Positions 19,301 to 29,126 of a stretch of DNA of 45,118 bases are shown here, piece after piece. The DNA lies in contig JAHBMJ010005804.1 in the NCBI GenBank assembly GCA_018398765.1, forward strand, positions 20,210 through 65,327, in the 5' to 3' direction. How positions within the stretch are numbered: the stretch's first letter is position 1; each line of letters opens with the position of its first letter. The notes below the pieces were generated by a model. The model was given only the letters and a program-made list of their open reading frames with translations, was not told the DNA's origin and ran no database searches. The translations under genes and the position numbers were made by a program. This DNA is from Chromera velia. Taxonomy: Eukaryota; Sar; Chromeraceae.

Positions 19301-22249
19301 CACGGTGAAATGGTCAATGAGTATGTTTTGTCATTCACTCACATTTCTGCATGCCGCCTCCATTCGATTGTGCGAGTTGGATGCTGCAGAGAAAACACAT
19401 AAGAAAGACGAACAGGGGCGAGAACAATGAATCTCGGATTGTTCAGCAACTTGACGTGTCAATGATCGTATTGAGGAATCCTGGTTGGATGCTCATTGTG
19501 GTGTCTCCGCAGCGGTTAAGAAAAATTCTTTTTTTTTTTTTTTTTTGCTTGATGTGAACTTTTGCAGGAACAATCCTCTTCCGTTATTCATCGAGTGGCT
19601 TGAGCATTTATCAACATGAGGAGCTTCTCCATTCTAGAGACGAAAAAGGAAAGATACAAAGAAGCCAGACGGCTTACAGATGCATGGCCACAAAACGAAA
19701 GAATGGGCAAACATGCGGGCGGACCTCCTGATGAGTTGCACGTCTGCAGGCCAGAAGGAGGCACCGTCATCCCGCAGCCAGCCAGAGAAATTCGGACCCC
19801 CAATGTGAAAGGGAAGGTCCAGTCCTGCTCGTGTGGTTCCGGTGGGGGGAGGGAGGGTGAAGAAAGCAGAAACAACACAAGTCTGGAGATGTGCCAAGTA
19901 GGACCATACAGGCATGCAGAGGTGAGGGAATCCAGGGGAAAAAAACAGGAGAGCAGAAAGGAAGCTAGATGGTCTGTGCTTCTTTTTGATTCCTTTTCTG
20001 CCTCTCTATGTGCCAGCCTGTGTGCCGACCTGTACGGGAGTTGGTCGAGTCCACAACGGCAAACAGTTTGGTCTCATGGGGGAGAGGACGGCAGAGGAAG
20101 TCGCACATCTGCACTCACTCACTCACAGAGGGGGAGGGAAGGGATACGACTCTGTACGACAAGTGACCAAATTTCATGGGACTCATCTTTGTTAGCAGTC
20201 GGCAATCTGCAAGGGGCCTGTTTGTTTCGCAAAAAGAAGGTGTCAAGTGGAAGCGAGACTGGGGATGAAGGGGCAGAGAGGATTTTCGTCATTGATCCAA
20301 ACAAGACCGATTTCTTCAGGAAAGTGGTGTACCGGACGTTCTTTCTTGCTTTCAGAGACTCACTCACTCACGTACATATTTTTCAGTGATGATCCCTGCG
20401 CTGTCGAAGTCGAGAGGGGCTATGCCTTCAGTAATGCCGTCGGCTTCTGAACGCTGCAAGAAAGCAAAAGTGACGTCAGCGAACGAAAGAAGAGAGAGGC
20501 GCAGAAACATTCAGAGAGGTTCGTTTGAGCAACAAACAAAACTCGGGGACGGCAGTGAGTGGAGAGGTGGAAGGATACAAAAACGGGCAGACGCATGAGT
20601 AGGATGACAAAGGCTAGATGTCAGAGTAAAACTGAGAAAGTTTGGGAGGGACATGAAAAAAAAGGGAGGGGCAGTCTGGAGATGACAGAGGAGCAGCGAG
20701 GCACACAAAACCAAACGGAGAGAGGAACCCAACCGATATGCAAGCAACCCAATCAATTCCGTTGAAGACGTCCCCCCTCTCAATTACCTCTGCAATTTGA
20801 ATCCCATGTCCCGAGAAAAAGAAGAATCGAGATTCGCCCCTGCGGCATCCTGCGCTGAGCCACTCCAGGCCCTGCACAGCGAAGCGAAAAGAAAAGACAA
20901 CAACTGTTTCCAGCTGACTGGGAAAGTAAGTTAAGATAATTCGGTCGCCTCACCATTATGACCACCGTTGGGGCGGCACACAGGGAATCAATTGAGCAGA
21001 GGACGAAGAAAAAAGAAAGAAGACAGGGAAAAAGGAACGGACGAAAGCTGTCAGACCCCTTCAATACCCCCCTCCCTGTTGTCTAACCTCAATAATCGCA
21101 TCCCTCTTTGGCGCTTTGTTTGCCATCGGGAGCTCACTGATGCCTCCCTGCAGAGTCTGTTCGGGGATCACGCAGCCGTCCCTGTTCGTCTTCTCGTCCA
21201 ACAGCATCACGATCTCGTCAGCAGGGGAGAACCCCAGATGGGAGATCAACACCCTGCAGGGAAAACAGGCAGGCAAGCAAGCAGGCAGGCAGGTACGTTG
21301 GTATGTAAATGAATTGGTAGACCGCGATCTAGGAGTACTCGGAAAATGAAGCGCTTGGAGAGAAAGACTTAGAGTGGAAGTGCGAAGAACGTAATCTGTC
21401 TTCTGTTGAATGTATTCAGCTGGCCGCTCTTCTTTTCTCTTCCCACTGACTGACTGACTGACTGACTGACTCTCTCATCAGCTTTGCATCTCGCACCCTT
21501 CCATGAAGAGCCTTCTCCCCCTGGCCAACGTAGTCGATGCCGATCAGCAAAGCCTTTCTCCGTCCACTTGCCCGCACTGGTTTCTTCCTCTGGTCCACAT
21601 TGTCCCTGCTGACCCTCCTCTGGGTCCATGAAGGAGACAGACCTCCCCCCTGGGATGTCGCGGGGGATCCGCCTGTCCCCTTTGCGCCATCTGCAGGAGG
21701 GGTGACTGTGATGCGATTGGCAACAATTTCCTTGGCACTCAGAGAAAGACCAGAGGTCCCTTGTGCATGTGAAAGGGGCATTTGCATTGTCTGCATTTGC
21801 GGCTGCCTGGGGGATTCAGACGCCACAGAGCCCAGATCTTCCGTCATCCGGGCAACTGGGAGCTTGTTCAGCTGTCTACGTGCATGTCGTTTTGGTAAGG
21901 CGTTTCCACTCTGAAGCCCCTGTGCGTCTGTCTGCTGAAATGGCGGGCCCTGACCGTGTGAAACCATCTGAGGCTGCATGTGCTGGGGAGGCATATTGAG
22001 AGGGAAGCCCCCTTGCATCTGTGTCTGCTGCATGGGATTCTGGTAGAGCTGCTGGGCAGCAGGAATATTCATTCCACCCATTTGCTGAGTCGGAAAATTT
22101 CTTGACGTGGTTTGAATGAGGTTTTGTTGGTTTCCCGCGAAGGGGCGGCGCATGCCTGCTGGAGGAAACGCTCCCTGAAAAGTTCCTGAAGGATTCATTC
22201 CAGACGACTGGCCATAGAGGCCTGAGGCTCCTCGGTTTGAAGGGAACAT
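16393..22249 (-). CDS. Type I metacaspase homologue lacking the catalytic Cys (pseudoprotease), long C-terminal tail
   Basis: I assembled ten exons with matching phases: 22249-21471, 21253-21088, 20871-20788, 20453-20376, 20108-20030, 19824-19713, 19383-19343, 18993-18866, 18508-18415, 18044-16393 (1,070 residues, TGA stop). Residues 1-225 are a Gln/Met/Pro-rich prodomain like those of fungal metacaspases, without an LSD1 finger. The p20 region follows: KALLIGIDYVG, LHGRVRDAKLMRE, then FFFFSGHG with the catalytic-type His near 337. The site usually reading DSCHSGTALDLP reads DSTNSRTGLDLP, so Cys is Thr (about 391) and the next His is Asn. The p10 motif usually like SGCxDDQxSAD is replaced by a basic/hydrophobic segment (IRRSARIIQLAQS), removing its acidic residues. 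The helix SGLLSAFEYLF and the closing strand VNFMSSQVFD are kept. Residues 521-1070 are low-complexity Pro/Ser-rich. The last intron uses a GC donor (CAG/GCAAGA). It is probably a regulatory pseudoenzyme rather than a peptidase. Confidence 0.85.
21445..21470 (-). repeat. (GTCA)n microsatellite starting at the exon 1 donor of the metacaspase-like gene
   Basis: Read on the minus strand, intron 1 begins GTCAGTCAGTCAG and continues for about six units. The repeat therefore starts exactly at the 5' splice site, and every unit offers a further GTCAGT donor in a different frame. Confidence 0.8.
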
Positions 22250-23044
22250 TCTGAGTCGGTCCCTTTCTCACTCAACGGAATGACGCCTGGGAATGTTCAA
22301 GTCACTCAAGAAAGGAAGTTCGGGACGCTGCAGGTGTGGACACTTGCACACATGCCGACGGGTTCTGTCAAACTTCCTCGATCGTCCGTCGATTGACTGA
22401 GTATTCTGCTTCTTCTCCCAGGCTTGTGGGCCTTTCAGGGCTCATGCAAACACGCAAGTCGCCGTATACGTGTATACTCCTCTGACACTTCGATTGCGTG
22501 TGAAAGTCACTGACTCGGAGTCTGATGAACTGAAAGAGCTCATGCATCCGACGAAACTGCGTGTGTATCGGTCGATGCACGCGTCCGAAATGAGATTTTC
22601 GCGCGAGCGCGCAAAGCTGCATGCATGTTCGATTTCTCTGCTGATTTTTTTTGCGCAAGCGCGCGCGCACAAATGCCTGTCGGGCCGACAATTTTGGGAG
22701 GCCGAAAAATGTGAATTTTTGCATGAGGTCTCGGAAAAGGAATGGAGCTTTGGGGTCGAAATTCACCGAATTACGAAGAGGGGAATTCTCACAGAACCTG
22801 CGTAGAAGGGACGGAGTTTGGACCGTGTTCATTTCATTTGCGTCCGTGCACACAGCCCTTTGAATCTCCCCTTTGACATTCTTTGTGAGGAGACGCTTCT
22901 AGCTTTTTCTTCAATTACAGTGAGACGGAGGTGGTGCTGAAGCTCTCTCGCAAGTCTTGACTTCCCTGGCGTTCCCTCGAACCCGTCGAGCTGGAATAAC
23001 AGAACAGAGCACTTACATTTTGCTGGGCATTTTGGAGAGGAGCA
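22250..23044. promoter_or_regulatory. Putative bidirectional promoter of metacaspase-like and U2AF genes
   Basis: This is a 795-base spacer between two head-to-head genes. At 22598-22672 it has two CGCG-rich blocks (CGCGCGAGCGCGC and GCGCAAGCGCGCGCGC) flanking a TGCATGCA palindrome at 22618-22625. Several minus and plus frames cross it without recognisable content. Regulatory function is inferred from orientation and motif clustering only. Exon 1 of the U2AF gene begins at 23045. Confidence 0.45.
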
Positions 23045-26000
23045 ATGCGTCGATCTCGCTCAAGATCCCCAGACAGGTAAGCAGTTTTCCCGGTTTCATT
23101 GCTTGATCGTCTTGTTGAAACGACCTCGTTGCTCCTGACCTCGCTGTCACTCATCATATCTGTGTGCTGCAATGAATGCAGGTACCGAGGAGGTGGGCCG
23201 CCTCGGGACTACGGGAGAGGACCGCCTGACCGACGGTGGGTGTTGCCCTCTGCTTTCATTTTACCTGATGACCTCATTTCCATGATTGTCTCCCCGTGTG
23301 TTCGTTCTCACTGATCGTGCTCGCAGCTATGGAGGAGGCGGAGGCTATGGAGGTGGTTACAGAGGGTATGGAGGAGGTGGTGGTGGGGGGTACGGAGATC
23401 GCGGCGGTGGCTATCGAGGGTACGGTGGGGGTGGGGGAGGAGGGTATGGAAGAGGCCCACCCCGCGGTCGCTCCCGTTCCCCGGACAGACCCCGATACAA
23501 GAACAGAGATATCAGCAGCTCGAGAGAGAGGTCAGCAGCGTTTTCACATGAAAACCATTTCACACCGATGACTTTCGTTGCGCAGTTCCTTTTAGGTCCT
23601 GCTGGTGTTGGTTCTGTGCTTTTGCATTCGCTTTTGCTTCTATGCGCCGGCTTTTCTCCACTCGTTGTTTACCTTTTCTTCTCCCTCCCCTTCCCGCACC
23701 ATCCATCCCTTTGCAACCAACGGCCATCTGTTTCAAAGACCATTTTTGTGCCGAAGCTGGACGGCAACAGTGTTGCTATTTCAGTCCCCAGTGTGTGAAC
23801 GTGTGATATCAATGGGTGGAGGGTTGCAGATCCCGTGAGCGTGAGCGACACAGACGTCGTGCGCAGACCAAGTGCATTCAGTCGAAGGCAGGTGGTGCAA
23901 ACGCTCTGGCGGCCTCGGAGGGCAAAACCACAACGCAGCTCTTCTGGGACGGCTTCCAGTGGGTGGCAAAGAACCAGACAACTGTGAGTTGCGCCCTCCT
24001 TTCTACTTCTCTGCTTTTGCTTCTTTCGTTTTCCTTTTTCGTTTTGAATCTGTATGTATACCTGCAGGCGTTACTTCGCGTGGGTTGCGCTGGGTTGCGG
24101 GAGTGACCTTGCGACTTCGTCCCTTCGTTTTTGATGGAGCACTCGTTCGTTCAATCAGTCGTGTTTGATGGAAAACGTGCTGTTGGTCAATTTTACGGTT
24201 CTTCATCTTGCGTTTGGCGCGATTGATTGAGTGCTCCGCCTCTTCCTCCCTCCTTCTCTGCAGCAATCGAACGTCGCGATGGACTCCGCCAACATGCAAA
24301 ACACACGGAAGGCCAGAAGGCTCTACGTTGGTCAGTGAGCGATTCGTTTCGGGCGTTGTGCTTGTACCGTTCCTGAGGCATGAGTTTAGCAACCGAAACG
24401 GCTGTGTCAACGGTTCCCTGGTAGTGCCCCCACACAGTCTACACACCCTTGTGTTTCGTTGCGTGCGTCTCCAGGTGTCTTCGTGCGTCTGCCTGTGTTT
24501 TCTGTGTGCTCGTCATGTCCTATTTTTCCGTTGCACCTTTCTTGAAATGCTCATGTAAAAGGAGACAGACACTGAGCACAGTGTTTCTCCCTATGTTTCG
24601 GACGGTTTGCATGCTTTTGCGGCTGTGCTGTGCAGGCAACATCCCGATGCAGATGGGCTTGACGGAAGCCCAATTCCAGGACATCATCTGGCACACCATG
24701 AAGGAGAGAAACCTCTGCAGCGACCCGCATACAAGTCAGCTCAGCTGGTTCATATATAGCAGAGTTTGTTTGTTTCAGCAGACAGCGGGTGTCTTTCTGA
24801 TGAGCGTTTTAGAAAAGGAAAAAGGCGAGTTGGGAGGCCAGCGGGGAAAGCTGTTCGTCCTGTGCACTTGCGTCCTCCCTCGAGCATCAGCGGATCTGCG
24901 AGAGTTTTGATTTCGGCAGACACCCAAGGGAGCCAGCCGTCTTGCGGCATCCTCAGTCTGCGGTTTTCTCATGCACTGCTGGTTGACCGCCGTGCAGTTT
25001 CTTCCTAACGGAGGCCTTTAGGTTCCCATATGCCTTTTCTTCGCTGCTGTAGTTCGGGGTCATCCTTTTTTCTGCTTTCCTTCCGGTTTCTGTCCGTCAA
25101 TCTCTCTACGGTATGAATGTATGTCTGGATGAGTGTGCGCAGACCCCGTCATGTGCGTCTGGTTCGCGCGGGAGAAGGGAACTTACGGCTTTGTTGAGTT
25201 CGGTGAGTAGCCATCTCTGCTTTCTTCTTTCTCTCGTTTTCTTTCTTTCTTCTTGCGGTCGCTCGCCGACACCGCGGTCTTCGAGTAAAGGTCTTCTTCA
25301 TGCTTCTTCAAAGGAATAACAGTCTGGTCCCATGTAAGGCTTCTACTACATGGCATTGAATTTCGTCCTCCTTCTCATTCCTCCTTCTCCCCCTTTAAGC
25401 ACCCCTTTTAGCCGACCTGTATTCCATTGACTAGGCTGGGCTGGTCGGTCATTCCTACCTAGACCACAAAGACTTCTGTCGGTCTGTTTGTCTACCTGCC
25501 TGCCTGCCTGCTTGCCTTCAGCGACCGTGGAGGAGACTGAGAAGGCCCTGGGTCTGGACGGCATGAATTGTCTTGGGGTTCCCCTGAAGATCAGCAGGCC
25601 GAACGACTACTCCCAGACATCTTCCACACAACAGCAGTCAGTCCGTCTGTAAAAATGGAGGAAGGAGTCTGTAGGATACGCTGGGTGGCACTGAGGATAT
25701 ACAGAGAGTCTGCATGTGGCAGATGGTCCCGCAACTGTGGCTAGACAGCCGTCGACCAGCTGTTGTGTTCAGGGCTTAGAGCAGACAGCTGAGGCAAATA
25801 TGCCTGCTCTTTTGTTGGTTAGGGTGGGTAGTTAGACGGTTAATGTTCACGAAAGAACGAAGTGCAAGAAAAGGGAAAGAAAACATCTTATCTTTCTCTC
25901 GGCTTTTCTGTCTGGCTGGCCGGCTGTCTATTCTTTTTTAATTTCTGTCACGAAATTAATCACGTTTCGGCTGGAAGTGAACTAGTGGGGAAGTTGTTTG

Positions 26001-27407
26001 TGTCTTTCGCAAGGGGACAGTTGACACCGTGAACGGTTCTCCTCATGCTCGATCAAGCAAGCAAGTATCTTTCTTCTCTTCGTCTTTGCAGAGCAATGGC
26101 AGCGATGGGAATGCAGAGTGCTGCACAGCTGGCAGGTCCGTCTCTTTTTTCGTTTTTCTGTTTGTTGTGGCTGTCTGCCCAGAATGTATCTCTCTTTTGC
26201 TCCCCTCTTGCTGTATGTTCCTTTTTGGATGCGTCGTCTCTTTGTGTCACTTACGACGGTAACAAGAAACGCGTCTGCAGCCCCCGACCGGGAGTGACCA
26301 CCGGAACAAAACTGAGAAATTGGTTAAGGATGTTTTTTTCCTCCTCTTCTTTGTTATCGTTTCCAAGGAGCTCCTTTCTCTGCTTTCCAGCTGACTCGTC
26401 AAACTCACTTTGGCCCTACTTGCTTGTTCCCCTGTTCTGCTGTGTGTCTCTCTGCCTGCCTGTCTGTCTGTCTGTGTGTCTCCGCAGCGACCCAGATGAT
26501 GAACGTCCGTGAGTCCGTCCGTCCCTCGAGTGGTGGCCTCTTCTTTCTTTCTGGTTGCCTTCTGGGCTCCGTCTGTGTCCTCTCAGAGTCGCAAAGAAGA
26601 GAACTTGACGATTAGGAGGGAAAGGGGGGTTTCAGTGGGCAGAGGCGCAACACAGGGTGCTAGTTGCCATCGTCGGACATATCTAACTCCTTTTTGAGAA
26701 CGCGTCCTCATTTTAGTTGAGCACTCACTGTTCAGGTGAATCTCTGTTGCCCCCAAGGAGACTAGCTGCCAGTTTTTTTTAATGGACCTTCCCCCTCCCC
26801 CACCCTCACCCTGCCTTTGCTCTCTCACTGATGTTCATGCAGCAACCTCCTGCACCCCCCGGAGCGCCTCCCGGAGCGTCAGGAGCCCAAGACGTGAGTT
26901 GATTGATGGGTGTTTTAGTAGAGTGATAGGACAGGGAGTGAGCTTCTCTTTGGAAGCGGGGGTTGCTGGCGGCACTTGCACATGAGATGGGTCTTCGCTT
27001 TACTGGCATGTCCGCGCGTGTTGCCGTAGTAGTGCGATTTGGAATTTGTCCAACTTACTGCTGCGTGCGTGTGGGACAAATCACTATAATTGTTCTTCAT
27101 ATTTGGATCATAAAATCCCCGATGCGCGTCTCCTCCCCCCTTCTCCTGTCGTTCAGGAAGCAGCGATGGCGGCAGCAGCAAAGGCAGCGGCCATGGCCCT
27201 CCAGGCGGCTCAGGCTGCTGCAGGGGCGATTGGTGGTGGAGGCCCGACCCTGGAGGCCCCCAAGGAGGCCCCGAAGAGCAAGTGCCTGCGTCTGATCAGC
27301 GTGGTGAACCCCGAGCACATCGAGAACAATTCTGAGTGGGATGAGGTGATGTCCGATATGAAGGACGGTCAGTGGGGTGAAGACGAGACTGCTGAGATTG
27401 TTCTCTC

Positions 27408-27453
<46 letters not shown>

Positions 27454-28493
27454 TCTCTCGCAACAAGCTTTTCTGCTGCTGTTTTCTGACACGAATTGCC
27501 TGCCCAAGGTAGAGACGGCGATTGAAAGGATCCAAATTGAATCCGTTCGACAGTCGTCGGACCATTTGAGTGATTCATTGAGTTGGTATGTGGTGTAGGG
27601 TTGCAGGGAAATCTTATTGGCGCACTTCCAAATCCCCTCGCTCGCTAACCAAAGAACGCTCGCTCAACCTGCACGACCTTAATCCACTTGTTTATCGAGA
27701 CTTTTTTTTGTCATTCAATCTGAAGTCAAACGACTCTTGTACCTGTGGGGCCATCGCTTCTTTTTTTGTTTCGCCCTTGCTTCTTTTCCTCCCACTTGGC
27801 AGTTCACAAGCTCACCAGGTTCCCTTCTCATTCGTACAAATGACAGTGAAAGGAAGGTGCCCTAGGCGAGTAGCCCGAGCAAACGAGAAGAAGAAAAATC
27901 TTCAAGCCCGAGCAAACGAGAAGAAGAAAAATCTTCAAGCGATCTTTGCATACGCCTGCGCGTTTTCTCTCAAAGAATTCTCTCAGAGCGTCGGCTTTTG
28001 AGTCGCTCTCTTTTCTCTCTTACGTTTGTGGGCGGAATGGGCTTACATGTGTGCAGGCTGTGGCAGTTTCGGAAAGTTAGCACGGCACTGCATTGTGACC
28101 CCTCACAACAAAACTGTCAGTCAGTCAGTGAGTCAGTCAGTCAGTCAGTCGGTCAGTCAGTCAGTCAGCGATTCAGTTCCTTTTCGTGAAGGCAAGGAGG
28201 GAAAACCCGGATGAGATACACGTTGAGGCTCTCTGAATGGCGAAGGCAAGAAAAAATGCCTCCCATTATAAGATGGTCCTTCTTGAAGACTCAGCGAGTT
28301 GTTCTGCTTCCTTCTGTTTTGTCAGTCTCTGTTGTTATTCGGTTCTCGTTCTCTGCTCTGGTTGAAGTGGAAACTCGATGATGATTGAGTGAGATGTTGC
28401 GGCTCTCTTCTGACTTCAATGCCTATTGGGTCCATTCTGATCAGGCCTCTTCCACCCCCCCCCCCTCCCGGCCGCTCTCTGTCTGTCTGTCTG

Positions 28494-28558
<65 letters not shown>

Positions 28559-28848
28559 GCAGGCCGAGGTTCCTTTGACTCCCGGGGACGTCCTCATGGA
28601 GTTCCAAAGCGGGCAGGAGGTGTGGAATGTGATGCAGAGTCAGTCGTGTGTTGTCGTGTCCTGGCAGTCAGGGCTTCCTTAATTCAGACGGCAAAGGTCC
28701 ACGCAGCTTGCATGCAGAAACACGAAAATCCTAAACTCGCAGGTGTCTGAAAAGACGCAAAGTGAGGGAGGGGCGGCCGAAGAGCACGTTGCCAACAACT
28801 CTTTTGACTGATCATTTGCGCTGTGCGCACGCGCGCGCGTGTGAGTGA

Positions 28849-28880
<32 letters not shown>

Positions 28881-29126
28881 GTGTGTGTGTGTGTGTGTAT
28901 GTGTGTGACTTCCCCACCCTGTCCGCGCGGCAATCGTGCACCCCTTAACCTCTGATGACCCTTCCTTGTTTGATGAGTTGCAGAGATGATGGGGCGAAAG
29001 TACGACGGGAAGCAGTTGCAGATGGTCTCGATGACCCAGTCAGAATTCGACACCTACTACAAGGCGATTGACAAGATCAACAAAGAAAACGGGCACGTGC
29101 CTCCTGAGCCACAGGCCGCCCAGTAA
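23045..29126 (+). CDS. U2AF2: U2AF large subunit-like splicing factor (one RRM plus UHM)
   Basis: A predicted pre-mRNA splicing factor that binds the polypyrimidine tract. I assembled fifteen exons: 23045-23076, 23182-23235, 23327-23530, 23830-23983, 24264-24330, 24636-24734, 25143-25202, 25522-25636, 26092-26135, 26488-26504, 26843-26893, 27157-27367, 28057-28115, 28563-28638, 28984-29126 (461 residues, all phases consistent, TAA stop). Order: RS start (MRRSRSRSPDR), Gly/Tyr/Arg repeats (about 12-80), RS/RE region, FWDGFQWV near 135-142, RRM with RRLYVGNIP and GTYGFVEF (about 165-255), an Ala/Gln/Pro linker, then a C-terminal RRM of the U2AF homology type (about 325-445) with LISVVNPE, LMEF and GRKYDGK, which fits the UHM Arg-x-Phe position with Tyr. 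Human U2AF65 has a further RRM between these two. It is absent here, and no exon-like remnant is obvious. Several introns carry microsatellites at their splice sites. Confidence 0.92.
26488..26504 (+). other. 17-nt microexon of the U2AF-like gene
   Basis: Between a TCCGCAG acceptor and a GTCCGT donor lie 17 bases that restore the frame between exons 9 and 11 and encode TQMMN after the split Ala codon. The alternative donor four bases downstream (GTGAGT at 26509) would throw exon 11 out of its Pro/Gly/Ala frame. Confidence 0.65.
27401..27460 (+). repeat. (TC)n tract in intron 12 of the U2AF-like gene
   Basis: About sixty bases of TC dinucleotides with occasional TG lie 34 bases after the exon 12 donor. 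They are far from the acceptor of exon 13, so this is not its polypyrimidine tract, but it could act as a decoy. Confidence 0.85.
27874..27939 (+). repeat. Perfect 33-bp tandem duplication in intron 12
   Basis: Two identical adjacent 33-base copies, 27874-27906 and 27907-27939, each contain AAACGAGAAGAAGAAAAATC. They are identical throughout, so the duplication is recent. Non-coding in my gene model. Confidence 0.85.
28116..28170 (+). repeat. (GTCA)n microsatellite beginning at the exon 13 donor
   Basis: The intron opens directly with GTCAGTCAGTCAGTGAG and continues for about thirteen tetranucleotide units, with single changes to GTGA and GTCG. The first unit is the 5' splice site itself. 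Confidence 0.85.
28475..28556 (+). repeat. Compound (TC)n(TG)n repeat forming the exon 14 acceptor tract
   Basis: A tract of TCTG/TC units changes to about thirteen TG units and ends six bases before exon 14 (GTGTGTAAGCAG). The repeat occupies the place of the polypyrimidine tract of this 3' splice site. Confidence 0.85.
28826..28907 (+). repeat. (GT)n repeat with GTGA variants in intron 14
   Basis: The tract starts with alternating CG (GCGCACGCGCGCGCG), passes through GTGAGTGAGTGA and continues as GT dinucleotides. Alternating purine-pyrimidine of this kind can adopt Z-DNA (general knowledge). It lies about 75 bases before exon 15. Confidence 0.8.

Noticed and set aside
28116-28170. CRISPR-like array
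   Set aside because: This is a simple tetranucleotide microsatellite without spacers, in a eukaryotic intron.
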